From: Streptomyces hydrogenans
Lineage (GTDB): Bacteria > Actinomycetota > Actinomycetes > Streptomycetales > Streptomycetaceae
Length of the DNA: 64,000 nucleotides
Direction: 5' to 3'
NCBI RefSeq assembly: GCF_014656075.1
Contig: NZ_BNBS01000006.1
Location: 1-64,000 of the forward strand
Notes under the pieces: generated by a model
The model's input: only the letters and a program-made list of their open reading frames with translations
What the model was told of the DNA's origin: nothing
Databases searched by the model: none
Position numbers and translations under genes: made by a program
In this document: positions 50,405 to 62,728 of the stretch, piece after piece
How positions within the stretch are numbered: position 1 is the stretch's first letter
How the letters are laid out: every line of letters begins with the position of its first letter

Positions 50405-51153
50405 GAGGTCTCCTTCGTCCCGGCCGCCGCGGCCGTGTCGTCCATCGCCGCCTCGATCTCCTCCGTGCGCGCCCCGGAGGCGTCCGCCAGCTCCCGCCAC
50501 TCCTCCTCCCGCCACAGGTGCCGGTAGGCGGGGTCGTCCTGGCAGCCGCAGACCGGGTCGACGCACACGCAGGCCGGGTTCACGCACAGCACCGCCCGGC
50601 GGTCCGGGAAGGCGCGCAGCGAGACCGAGTCGCACCAGGGGCAGCGGCCCGCCACCCGTACGACCGTCTCCGCCTCGCCCAGGGTGCGGGCGCACCGGCG
50701 GGCCATCCGCCGCACCTCGTCCCGCACGTGCCGGGCGAGGTCCGGGTGGGCCGCGACGGGGTCGAGCAGGGCGACGACCCGGCGCAGCCGGTCGACCACC
50801 CCAGCCCGCGGCGGGCGCGGCAGGCCGAGCCGCGCGTGGACGGCCTCCTCCAGCTCCACCACGCCGTCGGTGACGTCCCGGATGCAGTCCGAGACGTGCA
50901 GCCGGATCGGGGCGGCGCCGTGGCCGGGCACGGCGAGCCCGTGCCGCTGCTCCAGGAGCAGCGCCTCGCGCCGCTCCCGCCGGATCAGTTCGGCGGTGCC
51001 GGGCGGCGGCGCGGCCGGCCCGGCGCCCGCAGGGGAGCGGCGTACCGGTGCCAGCTCCTCGGCCAGCTCGGGGAAGTGGCGGACGAGGGCGGCTGCCCAG
51101 AGGGTGATGTCCCGCAGGACGGGGGCGGCGGTCTCGCCGGTGCGCTCAGTCAC
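50398..51153 (-). CDS. Cysteine-rich unknown protein
   Basis: A 251-residue protein. The N-terminal two thirds are helical (RDITLWAAALVRHFPELAEE, HVSDCIRDVTDGVVELEEAV). A C-terminal zinc-ribbon-like region has GRCPWCDSVSLRAF, then LCVNPACVCVDPVCGCQDDP, with eight cysteines. GTG start, overlapping the WhiB-like gene by 8 bases. It is typical of proteins next to phage-derived regulators in streptomycetes, but no function is recognised. Confidence 0.65.
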   Translation of the reverse strand: MTERTGETAAPVLRDITLWAAALVRHFPELAEELAPVRRSPAGAGPAAPPPGTAELIRRERREALLLEQRHGLAVPGHGAAPIRLHVSDCIRDVTDGVVELEEAVHARLGLPRPPRAGVVDRLRRVVALLDPVAAHPDLARHVRDEVRRMARRCARTLGEAETVVRVAGRCPWCDSVSLRAFPDRRAVLCVNPACVCVDPVCGCQDDPAYRHLWREEEWRELADASGARTEEIEAAMDDTAAAAGTKETSC

Positions 51154-51526
51154 GGTCGCCTCCGGCGCGGGCCGGGAGGCCGCCGGCGGGGACGGCGGCG
51201 AGCTGGGCGGCGACCATCCGGGCGTCGAGGGGGGCGGGGCCGTTCCGGGCGTCGAGGGGGGCCGGGCCGCCCTCGTGGCGTCCGGCGCCGTCGCGGGGGC
51301 GGGGCTTCACCGGGCGGCCGTTGCGCCAGAGGCGGCCCGCGCAGACGCCGTCGAACCAGCTCTCGGCGGGGGCCACGGCCGCCTCGCACTCGCGGGCGAC
51401 GGGACAGACGGCGCAGGCGCGCAGGGCGGGGGCGGCCTGCCGCTCGCGGCGGGCGAAGACGACGGCCGGGGAGAGGCCGGCGCACGCGGCGGCGGCCTGC
51501 CAGGGGGTCGGGTCGGGCTGGAACAA
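51146..51526 (-). CDS. WhiB-like iron-sulfur regulator
   Basis: A 126-residue WhiB-like protein if TTG 51526 is the start (GGAGAG about 8 bases upstream); a GTG at 51553 would add nine residues. The four [4Fe-4S] ligands are C15, C38, C41 and C47 (C-X22-C-X2-C-X5-C). The usual G(V/I)WGG turn is GVCAGRLW here, a variant with an extra cysteine. It heads a three-gene operon divergent from the XRE-type regulator. Phage-borne WhiB proteins are known, so a role in controlling the island or host polymerase is plausible. Confidence 0.78.
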   Translation of the reverse strand: MFQPDPTPWQAAAACAGLSPAVVFARRERQAAPALRACAVCPVARECEAAVAPAESWFDGVCAGRLWRNGRPVKPRPRDGAGRHEGGPAPLDARNGPAPLDARMVAAQLAAVPAGGLPARAGGDRD

Positions 51527-51625
51527 GACGTTTCTCTCCACGGTCCGGGCCACCGGGACGGCAGGGGCCCGTGAGGGCCCTGGGGTTCAGGGGGCAGACG
51601 AGTGCGGCGATCGGCAGACTTACAT

Positions 51626-51722
51626 GTTGCGCGCTCGCGCGCAACTATGGGTCGGGAGGGGTCTTCACCGATTCGACACGATTGCGTGCCCGAAAGCACG
51701 TAATTCCGTGCGCGCAAGCACG
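51626..51722. promoter_or_regulatory. Cluster of TTGCGYGC palindromes in divergent region
   Basis: Three inverted repeats occur between the WhiB-like and XRE-type genes. The first is GTTGCGCGC/GCGCGCAAC (51626-51645). The second is ATTGCGTGC/GCACGTAAT with one mismatch (51681-51704). The third is CGTGC/GCACG (51707-51722). They share TTGCGYGC with the site at 49048-49063. They are candidate operators of the XRE-type protein. Confidence 0.55.
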
Positions 51723-51729
51723 CTAGAGT
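51701..51729 (+). promoter_or_regulatory. Possible promoter of the XRE-type regulator
   Basis: TAGAGT (51724-51729) fits a -10 box, 17 bases after TAATTC (51701-51706), a poor -35. The third palindrome (51707-51722) fills the spacer, consistent with autorepression. Confidence 0.35.
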
Positions 51730-51769
51730 GGGGGCCCGGAGAGGGTGGGGGATGAGGGAGCGGTAGAGC

Positions 51770-52219
51770 ATGAACACTCAAGGACTCGACGAGTTCGCGG
51801 GCTGGGTCGAAGGTCTGATGAGAGCGCGCGGCTACGACATCGACAGTCCGCGGGGCGGCGGCAAGTCCCGCATCGCCGACGAGGCGGGCGTGCACCGGGC
51901 CGCGGTGACCCGCCTCCTCCAGCGCCAGAGCATGCCCGACCTGGAGACCATGCGCCGGATCGCCCCGCTGCTCGGGGTCTCCGTGCGGGACATGCTCATC
52001 CGGTCCGGCCGCGTCACGCCGGAGGAGCTGCCGCTGGCGGCGGACCTGCTGCCGCCGACCGACTGGCAGCCCACCATGGAGGACTTCGCCCGCTGGCTGG
52101 GCGTCCCCGACGAGCGCATGGGCGTCTTCGTCAAGGTCGTCAGCCAGTTCCTGGAACCCGACGTCGCCCCCGAGGCCGAGGAACCCCGCGCCGAACCCCG
52201 CCGCACGGCCCGCGACTGA
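51770..52219 (+). CDS. XRE-type helix-turn-helix regulator
   Basis: A 149-residue regulator. The HTH is seen as KSRIADEAGVHRAAVTRLLQ and QRQSMPDLETMRRIAPLLGV (residues 32-70), a cro/CI-type domain. The C-terminal half (DWQPTMEDFARWLGVPDERM) may mediate oligomerisation. There is no LexA-type protease motif. It is divergent from the WhiB-like operon and near the shared palindromes, so it is the best candidate for the island's repressor. Confidence 0.85.
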   Translation: MNTQGLDEFAGWVEGLMRARGYDIDSPRGGGKSRIADEAGVHRAAVTRLLQRQSMPDLETMRRIAPLLGVSVRDMLIRSGRVTPEELPLAADLLPPTDWQPTMEDFARWLGVPDERMGVFVKVVSQFLEPDVAPEAEEPRAEPRRTARD

Positions 52220-52326
52220 CCCGGCCCGGGCGTCCGGCTCCCGGTCCGCGGCCGGTTCCGAGGTGGGTTCAGAGGCCGGGGTTGTGAATCCGGTCTCCCG
52301 GACCGGCGTCGGCCCGGCTCCGGCCG

Positions 52327-52360
52327 TCCGAACCCCGGGATCCGGATCCCGGGGTTCGGA
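52327..52360. repeat. Perfect 34-bp palindrome
   Basis: From TCCGAACCCCGGGATCC at 52327 to its exact complement ending at 52360 there is no spacer. It lies 107 bases after the XRE-type gene, at the island boundary. It could be a terminator, or a structure left by recombination. Confidence 0.85.
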
Positions 52361-52626
52361 CACCCGTCCCGTCCCTCCTCCGCGGCCCGGCGGCCGGCGG
52401 GAGCGGTCGGCCGGCCTCCGGGCGACGCCCGAGGGGGTGGGGTCGTCGTCGGGGGCGCCCGGCCGCGCGCCCCTCAAGTCGCTTGTGGCGCGGGGGTGGT
52501 CGGGGGGCTCACGGGTCGCGCGCCGGTCGGGCGGGCCGGTCCGCCGGGGCGGGGTGCGGAAGGGTTGCGTCCGGAGGCCGCAGGGCCGGACGATCTTCGC
52601 GGCCGGGTCGGCGGGTTCCATTTCTT

Positions 52627-52655
52627 TTGACCGCAGTCCGTGCGATAGGTACGCT
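52627..52655 (+). promoter_or_regulatory. Promoter of the str operon
   Basis: TTGACC (52627-52632) and TACGCT (52650-52655) are separated by 17 bases, a close match to the vegetative sigma consensus. It lies about 190 bases before rpsL. Confidence 0.65.
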
Positions 52656-52848
52656 CATGCCTTGTGCCTGGGGTGTGCCTGGGCTCCTGTGCGTGTCCAC
52701 AACCGCACGGTGAGTCCGAGACCGGCCACCGTGATCCGCGCCTTTCCGCGCTCAGCGGAAGGTCCACCGGATCCGACACTCCCGACCGCGTGGGTCGGCG
52801 AATGTTCCAGGTTAGTAGTACTTACGGCACACAGAAACCGGAGAAGTA

Positions 52849-53220
52849 GTGCCTACGATCCAGCAGCTGGTCCGGAAGGGCCGGCAGGACAAGGTCGAGA
52901 AGAACAAGACGCCCGCTCTCGAGGGTTCGCCCCAGCGCCGTGGCGTCTGCACGCGTGTGTTCACGACCACCCCGAAGAAGCCGAACTCGGCCCTCCGTAA
53001 GGTCGCGCGTGTGCGTCTGACCAGCGGCATCGAGGTCACGGCCTACATCCCGGGTGAGGGACACAACCTGCAGGAGCACTCGATCGTGCTCGTGCGTGGC
53101 GGCCGTGTGAAGGACCTGCCTGGTGTTCGTTACAAGATCATCCGCGGTTCGCTCGACACCCAGGGTGTCAAGAACCGCAAGCAGGCCCGCAGCCGCTACG
53201 GCGCCAAGAAGGAGAAGTAA
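52849..53220 (+). CDS. rpsL: 30S ribosomal protein S12
   Basis: A 123-residue S12, a decoding-centre protein and target of streptomycin resistance mutations. It starts GTG 52849 ([20 protein letters not shown]) after GGAGAAGTA. Lys43 ([13 protein letters not shown]) and Lys88 ([14 protein letters not shown]) are both present, the sensitive state. rpsG follows 2 bases later. Confidence 0.98.
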   Translation: MPTIQQLVRKGRQDKVEKNKTPALEGSPQRRGVCTRVFTTTPKKPNSALRKVARVRLTSGIEVTAYIPGEGHNLQEHSIVLVRGGRVKDLPGVRYKIIRGSLDTQGVKNRKQARSRYGAKKEK

Positions 53221-53222
53221 GA

Positions 53223-53693
53223 ATGCCTCGTAAGGGCCCCGCCCCGAAGCGCCCGGTCATCATCGACCCGGTCTACGGTTCTCCTCTTGTCACGTCGCTG
53301 ATCAACAAGATCCTGCTCGACGGCAAGCGCTCCACCGCTGAGCGCATCGTCTACGGCGCCATGGAGGGCCTGCGCGAGAAGACCGGTGCTGACCCGGTCG
53401 TCACGCTGAAGCGCGCCCTCGAGAACGTCAAGCCGGCTCTCGAGGTCAAGTCCCGCCGTGTCGGTGGCGCCACCTACCAGGTGCCGATCGAGGTCAAGCC
53501 CGGTCGTGCCTCCACCCTCGCGCTGCGCTGGCTCGTCGGTTACTCCCGCGCCCGCCGCGAGAAGACCATGACCGAGCGCCTCATGAACGAGCTCCTGGAC
53601 GCCTCCAACGGCCTGGGTGCTTCGGTCAAGAAGCGCGAGGACACGCACAAGATGGCCGAGTCCAACAAGGCCTTCGCGCACTACCGCTGGTAG
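53223..53693 (+). CDS. rpsG: 30S ribosomal protein S7
   Basis: A 156-residue S7, which starts assembly of the 30S head. It begins [20 protein letters not shown] after AAGGAGAAG. The RNA-binding segment and the exit-site hairpin ([20 protein letters not shown]) are intact, with C-terminal [10 protein letters not shown]. It is part of the rpsL-rpsG-fusA-tuf operon. Confidence 0.98.
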   Translation: MPRKGPAPKRPVIIDPVYGSPLVTSLINKILLDGKRSTAERIVYGAMEGLREKTGADPVVTLKRALENVKPALEVKSRRVGGATYQVPIEVKPGRASTLALRWLVGYSRARREKTMTERLMNELLDASNGLGASVKKREDTHKMAESNKAFAHYRW

Positions 53694-53732
53694 TCGCAAC
53701 CCCCATCGAGACCGAGAGAAGACTGAAGCCTT

Positions 53733-55859
53733 ATGGCTACCACTTCGCTTGACCTGGCCAAGGTGCGCAACATCGGCATCATGGCCCACATCGACGCGGG
53801 CAAGACGACCACCACCGAGCGGATCCTGTTCTACACCGGCGTTTCGTACAAGATCGGTGAGGTCCACGACGGCGCTGCCACGATGGACTGGATGGAGCAG
53901 GAGCAGGAGCGTGGCATCACGATCACGTCCGCTGCCACCACCTGCCACTGGCCGCTCGAGAACGTCGACCACACGATCAACATCATCGACACGCCGGGTC
54001 ACGTCGACTTCACCGTCGAGGTGGAGCGTTCCCTGCGCGTGCTCGACGGTGCTGTGACCGTGTTCGACGGCGTGGCCGGCGTCGAGCCCCAGTCCGAGAC
54101 CGTCTGGCGTCAGGCGGACCGCTACGGCGTTCCGCGCATCTGCTTCGTCAACAAGCTCGACCGCACGGGTGCCGACTTCTTCCGCTGCGTCAGCATGATC
54201 GTGGACCGCCTCGGCGCCACCCCGATCGTGATGCAGCTCCCGATCGGTGCCGAGGCCGACTTCGAGGGCGTCATCGACCTCGTCAAGATGAAGGCCCTCG
54301 TCTGGTCCGCCGAGGCGACCAAGGGCGAGATGTACGACGTCGTCGACATCCCTGCCGACAAGCAGGAGCTCGCCGACGAGTACCGCGCCAAGCTCGTCGA
54401 GGCCGTCGCCGAGAACGACGAGGAGCTCATGGAGCTCTTCCTCGAGGGCGTCGAGCCCACCGAGGAGCAGCTCTACGCGGCGATCCGTCGTATCACCATC
54501 GCCTCCGGCAAGGGCGGCGAGACCACGGTCACCCCCGTGTTCTGTGGCACCGCGTTCAAGAACAAGGGCGTCCAGCCCCTGCTCGACGCTGTCGTCCGCT
54601 ACCTGCCGTCGCCCCTGGACGTCGAGGCCATCGAGGGCCAGGACGTCAAGGACGCCGAGGTCGTCGTCCGGCGCAAGCCGTCCGACGACGAGCCGCTGGC
54701 CGCCCTCGCGTTCAAGATCGCGAGCGACCCGCACCTCGGCAAGCTCACCTTCGTCCGGATCTACTCCGGTCGCCTGGAGGCCGGCACCGCGGTGCTGAAC
54801 TCCGTCAAGGGCAAGAAGGAGCGCATCGGCAAGATCTACCGCATGCACGCGAACAAGCGTGAGGAGATCGACTCGGTGGGCGCCGGCGACATCGTCGCCG
54901 TCATGGGCCTGAAGCAGACCACCACCGGTGAGACGCTGTGCGACGAGAAGAACCCGGTCATCCTGGAGTCCATGGACTTCCCGGCGCCGGTCATCCAGGT
55001 CGCGATCGAGCCCAAGTCCAAGGGTGACCAGGAGAAGCTGGGTGTCGCCATCCAGCGTCTCGCGGAGGAGGACCCCTCCTTCCAGGTTCACTCGGACGAG
55101 GAGACCGGCCAGACCATCATCGGTGGCATGGGCGAGCTCCACCTCGACATCCTCGTCGACCGCATGCGTCGCGAGTTCAAGGTCGAGGCGAACGTCGGCA
55201 AGCCGCAGGTCGCGTACCGCGAGACGATCCGCAAGGCCGTCGAGCGACTTGACTACACCCACAAGAAGCAGACCGGTGGTACCGGTCAGTTCGCCAAGGT
55301 GCAGATCGCGATCGAGCCCATCGAGGGCGGCGAGGCGTCGTACGAGTTCGTGAACAAGGTCACCGGTGGCCGCATCCCGAAGGAGTACATCCCTTCGGTC
55401 GACGCGGGTGCGCAGGAGGCCATGCAGTTCGGCATCCTGGCCGGCTACGAGATGACTGGCGTCCGCGTCATCCTTCTCGACGGTGGCTACCACGAGGTCG
55501 ACTCCTCCGAGCTCGCGTTCAAGATCGCCGGTTCGCAGGCCTTCAAGGAGGCCGCGCGCAAGGCTTCCCCCGTGCTCCTTGAGCCGATGATGGCCGTCGA
55601 GGTCACCACGCCCGAGGACTACATGGGCGAGGTCATCGGCGACATCAACTCCCGCCGTGGCCAGATCCAGGCCATGGAGGAGCGTCACGGTGCCCGCATC
55701 GTGAAGGGCCTCGTGCCCCTGTCGGAGATGTTCGGCTACGTCGGCGACCTCCGCAGCAAGACCTCGGGTCGCGCAAGCTACTCGATGCAGTTCGACTCCT
55801 ACGCCGAGGTTCCGCGGAACGTCGCCGAGGAGATCATCGCGAAGGCCAAGGGCGAGTAA
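53733..55859 (+). CDS. fusA: Elongation factor G
   Basis: A 708-residue translational GTPase for ribosomal translocation. G1 [13 protein letters not shown] is near residue 18, G2 region [11 protein letters not shown]3 [13 protein letters not shown]4 [10 protein letters not shown]. Domain IV has the exposed loop and domain V the ferredoxin-like fold, ending [13 protein letters not shown] 53733 follows GAGAGAAGA. tuf starts 144 bases downstream. Confidence 0.98.
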   Translation: MATTSLDLAKVRNIGIMAHIDAGKTTTTERILFYTGVSYKIGEVHDGAATMDWMEQEQERGITITSAATTCHWPLENVDHTINIIDTPGHVDFTVEVERSLRVLDGAVTVFDGVAGVEPQSETVWRQADRYGVPRICFVNKLDRTGADFFRCVSMIVDRLGATPIVMQLPIGAEADFEGVIDLVKMKALVWSAEATKGEMYDVVDIPADKQELADEYRAKLVEAVAENDEELMELFLEGVEPTEEQLYAAIRRITIASGKGGETTVTPVFCGTAFKNKGVQPLLDAVVRYLPSPLDVEAIEGQDVKDAEVVVRRKPSDDEPLAALAFKIASDPHLGKLTFVRIYSGRLEAGTAVLNSVKGKKERIGKIYRMHANKREEIDSVGAGDIVAVMGLKQTTTGETLCDEKNPVILESMDFPAPVIQVAIEPKSKGDQEKLGVAIQRLAEEDPSFQVHSDEETGQTIIGGMGELHLDILVDRMRREFKVEANVGKPQVAYRETIRKAVERLDYTHKKQTGGTGQFAKVQIAIEPIEGGEASYEFVNKVTGGRIPKEYIPSVDAGAQEAMQFGILAGYEMTGVRVILLDGGYHEVDSSELAFKIAGSQAFKEAARKASPVLLEPMMAVEVTTPEDYMGEVIGDINSRRGQIQAMEERHGARIVKGLVPLSEMFGYVGDLRSKTSGRASYSMQFDSYAEVPRNVAEEIIAKAKGE

Positions 55860-56003
55860 CGCACCGCGTCCACACGCTTTAGGCTTGACACCGACCGGTG
55901 GGGGGCCGTCCCGAGAGGGATACCCCCTGCCGGACGGCACCCCAGCAAAGATCACCTGGCGCCGATGAAGCAAGGCGTTCAGAACCACTCCAGGAGGACC
56001 CCA
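55860..56003 (+). promoter_or_regulatory. fusA-tuf intergenic region with possible tuf promoter
   Basis: TTGACA (55885-55890) and TAGGCT (55880-55885) occur here, but no well-spaced -10/-35 pair is clear. In Streptomyces tuf is known to have its own promoter in this gap, so an internal promoter is expected. Confidence 0.4.
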
Positions 56004-57197
<1,194 letters not shown>

Positions 57198-57242
57198 TCT
57201 TGAACTGACCTGGTGGCTCGCAGGAGCCGCTGAGCAGTAGGG

Positions 57243-57276
57243 GAAGGCCCCGCACCGTCAGGTGCGGGGCCTTCTC
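57243..57276 (+). terminator. Terminator of the str operon
   Basis: GAAGGCCCCGCACC and GGTGCGGGGCCTTC form a perfect 14-bp stem with loop GTCA, 45 bases after tuf. A short TC run follows. Confidence 0.85.
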
Positions 57277-58934
<1,658 letters not shown>

Positions 58935-59070
58935 CCCCGGCAGCCTGCCGACACCCCGGGAAAAAAACTTCCCGAAGATCTTTTCCGGGGATGTAGAGAT
59001 CATCGCGGCGGCTCCGACCGTAGGGTGACAGCGCGCCGAAGGGGCGTGCGGGACGGGGAGGACACCCGAG

Positions 59071-59433
59071 ATGAAGTACGTCGCGATGATCTACGGCAAC
59101 CAGGCCAAGTGGGACTCCTTCCCGGCCGAGGCGTGGCCCGAGGCGATCGCCCGCCAGGAGGCGTTCAACCGCAAGTACCAGGAGACCGGCGAGCTGATCG
59201 GCGCCTACGGGCTCGCCGACGCGGCCGCCGCCCAGCTGGTGCGCCGCGAGGGCGGCGCCCCGGCCGTCACCGACGGGCCCTACCTGGAGACCAAGGAGTA
59301 CCTGGCCAGCTTCTACCTCCTGGACTGCGAGTCCCTGGAGCGGGCCCAGCAGATCGCCGCGGACATGCCCTTCGCGGACGTGGACCCGGTGGAGCTGTGG
59401 CCGGTCCTGCACGAGTCCGCGGCGGACGTGTGA
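59071..59433 (+). CDS. YciI-family DGPF-domain protein
   Basis: A 120-residue protein with the YciI/DGPF fold, starting MKYVAMIYGNQAKWDSFPAE. The family motif VTDGPYLETKEYLASFYLLD is near residues 70-89. The stop codon overlaps the next start (GTGA), so it is translationally coupled with an ECF sigma factor. The family is commonly paired with ECF42-type sigma factors; whether it senses or is regulated is not known. Confidence 0.88.
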   Translation: MKYVAMIYGNQAKWDSFPAEAWPEAIARQEAFNRKYQETGELIGAYGLADAAAAQLVRREGGAPAVTDGPYLETKEYLASFYLLDCESLERAQQIAADMPFADVDPVELWPVLHESAADV

Positions 59434-60671
59434 CCGAGCAGGCCGGCGTCGAGGAGCTGCTGAGGGCGAGCGCCCCGCGGGTCCTCGGCGCGCTCGTCCG
59501 CCGCCACGGCGACTTCTACGGCTGCGAGGACGCCGTCCAGGAGGCGCTGATCGCGGCGGCCCGGCAGTGGCCGGAGCAGGGCGTGCCCGAGCGCCCGGGC
59601 AGCTGGCTGCTGACCGTCGCCCAGCGCAAGTACGTCGACCAGGTGCGCAGCGAGGCCGCCCGCCGGCGGCGCGAGGACACCGTCGCCCTCGCCACCCCGG
59701 CGGCCGAGCTGCTCGCGCCCGCCGCCGACGAGGCGGGGGAGGAGGCCGCGGACGACTCGCTCGCGCTGCTCTTCCTCTGCTGCCACCGGGACCTGTCGCC
59801 GCCCAGCCGGATCGCGCTCACCCTGCGGGCGGTCGGCGGTCTCACCACGGCGCAGATCGCCGCCGCGTTCCTGGTGCCGGAGGCGACGATGGCGCAGCGG
59901 ATCAGCCGCGCCAAGCAGACCGTCCGGGCGGCCGGGGACGCGCTCGCGCTGCCGGCGGGCGAGGACCGCACCGCCCGGCTCGCCGAGGTCCGGCACGTGC
60001 TGTACCTGGTCTTCAACGAGGGCTACACGGCGAGCGGCGGCGAGGAGCTGACCGCGCCCGAGCTGTCCGCGGAGGCGATCCGGCTGGCCCGGCTGCTGCA
60101 CCGGCTCGTCCCGGAGGACACCGAGACGGCGGGGCTGCTGGCCCTGATGCTGCTCACCGACGCCCGCCGCCCGGCCCGCACGGGCCCGCACGGCGAGCTG
60201 GTCCCGCTGGCGGAGCAGGACCGGAGCCGGTGGGACGCGGCCCCGCTGGCCGAGGGCATCGCCCTGATCAGCCGCACCCTGCCGCGCGGCCGGGTGGGCC
60301 CGTACCAGATCCAGGCGGCGATCGCGGCGGTGCACGACGAGGCGGAGTCGGCGGAGGCGACGGACTGGCCGCAGATCCTCGCCCTGTACGAGCTCCTGGA
60401 GCGGACCGGCCCCAACCCGATGGTGACCCTGAACCGGGTGGTGGCAGTGGCGATGGTGCACGGCCCGCGGGCCGGCCTGGACCTGCTCGACACGCTGGCC
60501 GCCGACAAGCGGATGGCCCGGCACCACCGGCTGCTGGCCACCCGGGCGCATCTCCTGGAGCTGTCCGGCGAACCCGGGGCCGCGGCCACGGCCTACCGCG
60601 AGGCCGCCCGGCGCGCCACGAGCGCGCCGGAGCGCCGCCACCTGACGGAGCGCGCCCGCCGGCTGGGCTGA
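59430..60671 (+). CDS. ECF sigma factor (ECF42-like) with C-terminal extension
   Basis: A 413-residue sigma factor. The N-terminal sigma2 (residues 20-80, YGCEDAVQEALIAAARQWPE) and sigma4 (about 125-170, LTTAQIAAAFLVPEATMAQR) domains are followed by a long C-terminal extension of about 230 residues (DUF6596/TPR-like, PYQIQAAIAAVHDEAESAEA). There is no anti-sigma gene next to it. The GTG at 59430 lies in the stop of the YciI gene. In ECF42 proteins the extension is thought to control activity. Confidence 0.9.
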   Translation: MTEQAGVEELLRASAPRVLGALVRRHGDFYGCEDAVQEALIAAARQWPEQGVPERPGSWLLTVAQRKYVDQVRSEAARRRREDTVALATPAAELLAPAADEAGEEAADDSLALLFLCCHRDLSPPSRIALTLRAVGGLTTAQIAAAFLVPEATMAQRISRAKQTVRAAGDALALPAGEDRTARLAEVRHVLYLVFNEGYTASGGEELTAPELSAEAIRLARLLHRLVPEDTETAGLLALMLLTDARRPARTGPHGELVPLAEQDRSRWDAAPLAEGIALISRTLPRGRVGPYQIQAAIAAVHDEAESAEATDWPQILALYELLERTGPNPMVTLNRVVAVAMVHGPRAGLDLLDTLAADKRMARHHRLLATRAHLLELSGEPGAAATAYREAARRATSAPERRHLTERARRLG

Positions 60672-61108
60672 CCCGCCGGGGCGGCACCGGAGCGTCCGGG
60701 AGCCCGCTCGCCCCCTGCGTGTACCCGAACGTGACGTGGGGTACAGTCTTCGACCCGATTGGCGGGCCGCAGGGGCGGTATGGCAGACTAGCGGGGTTGC
60801 TCGGTTGAGTGCCGATGCTGCGCGCCTCCCGTCGGGAGGACCGGAAGCGAGTCCCACAGTACTCGTCGCCCCTTCTCAGGAGCGGACGTACGGGAATCTT
60901 CCGGGAAGTGTCAGCGGGGTACCAGCCAGGCGCCCGGTGGGTGTTCACCCCCGTTCCGCGGTCTTCGGCCCGCACCCCCTTGGTTGGGAAATCCTTCGGG
61001 ACTTCTTCGTAGAGGGAGTGCGACACGCCCGACCGCGTGGGTCGGAGGAGAACGGTAATCCGCCGGGTTCCAGAGCGTTTAACGACAAGACAGGACTACG
61101 GAGTAGCC
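60672..61108 (+). promoter_or_regulatory. Upstream region of the S10 operon
   Basis: This 437-base gap must hold the S10-operon promoter and leader. TACAGT (60742-60747) and TATGGC (60779-60784) are -10 candidates, but no convincing -35 matches either. No gene is supported. A long leader could allow ribosomal protein L4-type control; no specific structure was assigned. Confidence 0.4.
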
Positions 61109-61417
61109 ATGGCGGGACAGAAGATCCGCATCCGGCTCAAGGCCTACGACCACGAGGTCATCGACTCCTCGGCGAAGAAGATCGTCGAGACGGTGACCCG
61201 CACTGGTGCGTCGGTCGCGGGCCCGGTGCCGCTGCCCACTGAGAAGAACGTGTACTGCGTCATCAAGTCGCCGCACAAGTACAAGGACTCGCGCGAGCAC
61301 TTCGAGATGCGCACGCACAAGCGCCTCATCGACATCCTCGACCCCACGCCGAAGACCGTCGACTCGCTCATGCGTCTCGACCTCCCGGCCGGTGTCGACA
61401 TCGAGATCAAGCTCTGA
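61109..61417 (+). CDS. rpsJ: 30S ribosomal protein S10
   Basis: A 102-residue S10, also the NusE transcription factor. It starts [20 protein letters not shown] at ATG 61109 after GGAG. The loop [20 protein letters not shown] and the C-terminal [12 protein letters not shown] are conserved. It leads the S10 operon, with rplC 11 bases downstream. Confidence 0.98.
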   Translation: MAGQKIRIRLKAYDHEVIDSSAKKIVETVTRTGASVAGPVPLPTEKNVYCVIKSPHKYKDSREHFEMRTHKRLIDILDPTPKTVDSLMRLDLPAGVDIEIKL

Positions 61418-61428
61418 GGGCGCGCGAG

Positions 61429-62073
61429 ATGGCTAAGAACATCAAGGGCATCCTGGGCGAGAAGCTCGGCATGACGCAGGTCTGGGACGAGAACAACCGG
61501 GTCGTCCCGGTGACCGTCGTCAAGGCCGGCCCCAATGTCGTCACCCAGGTGCGTACGAACGACGTCGACGGCTACGAGTCGGTCCAGATCGCCTTCGGCG
61601 AGATCGACCCGCGCAAGGTGAACAAGCCCCTCAAGGGCCACTTCGCCAAGGCCGACGTCACCCCGCGCCGTCACCTCGTCGAGCTGCGTACCGCTGACGC
61701 CAGCGAGTACACCCTCGGCCAGGAGATCACCGCCGAGGTCTTCGAGGCGGGCATCAAGGTCGACGTGACCGGCAAGAGCAAGGGCAAGGGCTTCGCCGGT
61801 GTCATGAAGCGCCACAACTTCCGTGGTGGCAAGGCCTCCCACGGTGCCCACCGCGTGCACCGCAAGCCGGGTTCGATCGGTGGCTGCGCCACCCCGGGCC
61901 GCGTCTTCAAGGGCATGCGCATGGCCGGCCGCATGGGCAACGAGCGCGTGACCACCCAGAACCTGACCGTTCACGCCGTTGACGCGGAGAAGGGCCTGCT
62001 CCTGATCAAGGGTGCGGTTCCTGGTCCGAACGGCGGCCTCGTCCTGGTCCGCACCGCGGCCAAGGGGGCCTGA
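61429..62073 (+). CDS. rplC: 50S ribosomal protein L3
   Basis: A 214-residue L3 ([20 protein letters not shown]). The peptidyl-transferase-centre loop is [23 protein letters not shown] 61429 follows GAG with a short spacer. rplD starts 4 bases after the stop. Confidence 0.98.
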   Translation: MAKNIKGILGEKLGMTQVWDENNRVVPVTVVKAGPNVVTQVRTNDVDGYESVQIAFGEIDPRKVNKPLKGHFAKADVTPRRHLVELRTADASEYTLGQEITAEVFEAGIKVDVTGKSKGKGFAGVMKRHNFRGGKASHGAHRVHRKPGSIGGCATPGRVFKGMRMAGRMGNERVTTQNLTVHAVDAEKGLLLIKGAVPGPNGGLVLVRTAAKGA

Positions 62074-62077
62074 GGAT

Positions 62078-62728
62078 ATGAGCACCATTGACATTCTGTC
62101 GCCCTCCGGCGACAAGACCGGGACCGTCGAGCTCCCGGCCGAGATCTTCGACGCCAAGGTCAGCGTCCCGCTGATCCACCAGGTCGTCGTCGCGCAGCTG
62201 GCCGCGGCCCGTCAGGGCACGCACAAGGTCAAGACGCGTGGCGAGGTCCGCGGTGGTGGCAAGAAGCCGTACCGCCAGAAGGGCACCGGCCGCGCCCGTC
62301 AGGGTTCGACCCGCGCCCCGCAGTTCGCCGGTGGTGGCGTCGTGCACGGTCCCGTGCCGCGTGACTACTCGCAGCGGACCCCGAAGAAGATGAAGGCCGC
62401 CGCCCTCCGCGGTGCCCTCTCCGACCGGGCGAACCACTCCCGCATCCACGTCGTCACCGGCGTGGTCGAGGGTGGCATCTCCACCAAGGCCGCCAAGACG
62501 CTGTTCGGCAAGATCTCGGAGCGCAAGAACCTGCTCCTGGTCGTCGAGCGCTCGGACGAGGCCGCGTGGCTGTCCGCCCGCAACCTGCCCCAGGTGCACA
62601 TCCTGGAGCCGGGCCAGCTGAACACGTACGACGTGATGCGATCCGACGACGTGGTCTTCACCCAGGCCGCCCTCGAGTCCTTCGTGTCTGGCCCCAAGGC
62701 CGACGACAACGAGGGGAACGAAGCCTGA
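62078..62728 (+). CDS. rplD: 50S ribosomal protein L4
   Basis: A 216-residue L4 ([20 protein letters not shown]). The exit-tunnel loop is [20 protein letters not shown]. Its stop overlaps the rplW start by one base (TGATG), so the two genes are translationally coupled. In other bacteria L4 represses the operon. Confidence 0.97.
   Translation: MSTIDILSPSGDKTGTVELPAEIFDAKVSVPLIHQVVVAQLAAARQGTHKVKTRGEVRGGGKKPYRQKGTGRARQGSTRAPQFAGGGVVHGPVPRDYSQRTPKKMKAAALRGALSDRANHSRIHVVTGVVEGGISTKAAKTLFGKISERKNLLLVVERSDEAAWLSARNLPQVHILEPGQLNTYDVMRSDDVVFTQAALESFVSGPKADDNEGNEA

Larger units (their letters stand above)
52220..52848 (+). other. Region between the island and rpsL, 629 bases
   Basis: The first half is GC-rich and holds a 34-base perfect palindrome (52327-52360). 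The second half has the rpsL promoter (52627-52655) and an untranslated leader of about 185 bases. No further gene is supported; the open frames here have no ribosome binding site and codon bias unlike real genes. Confidence 0.6.
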
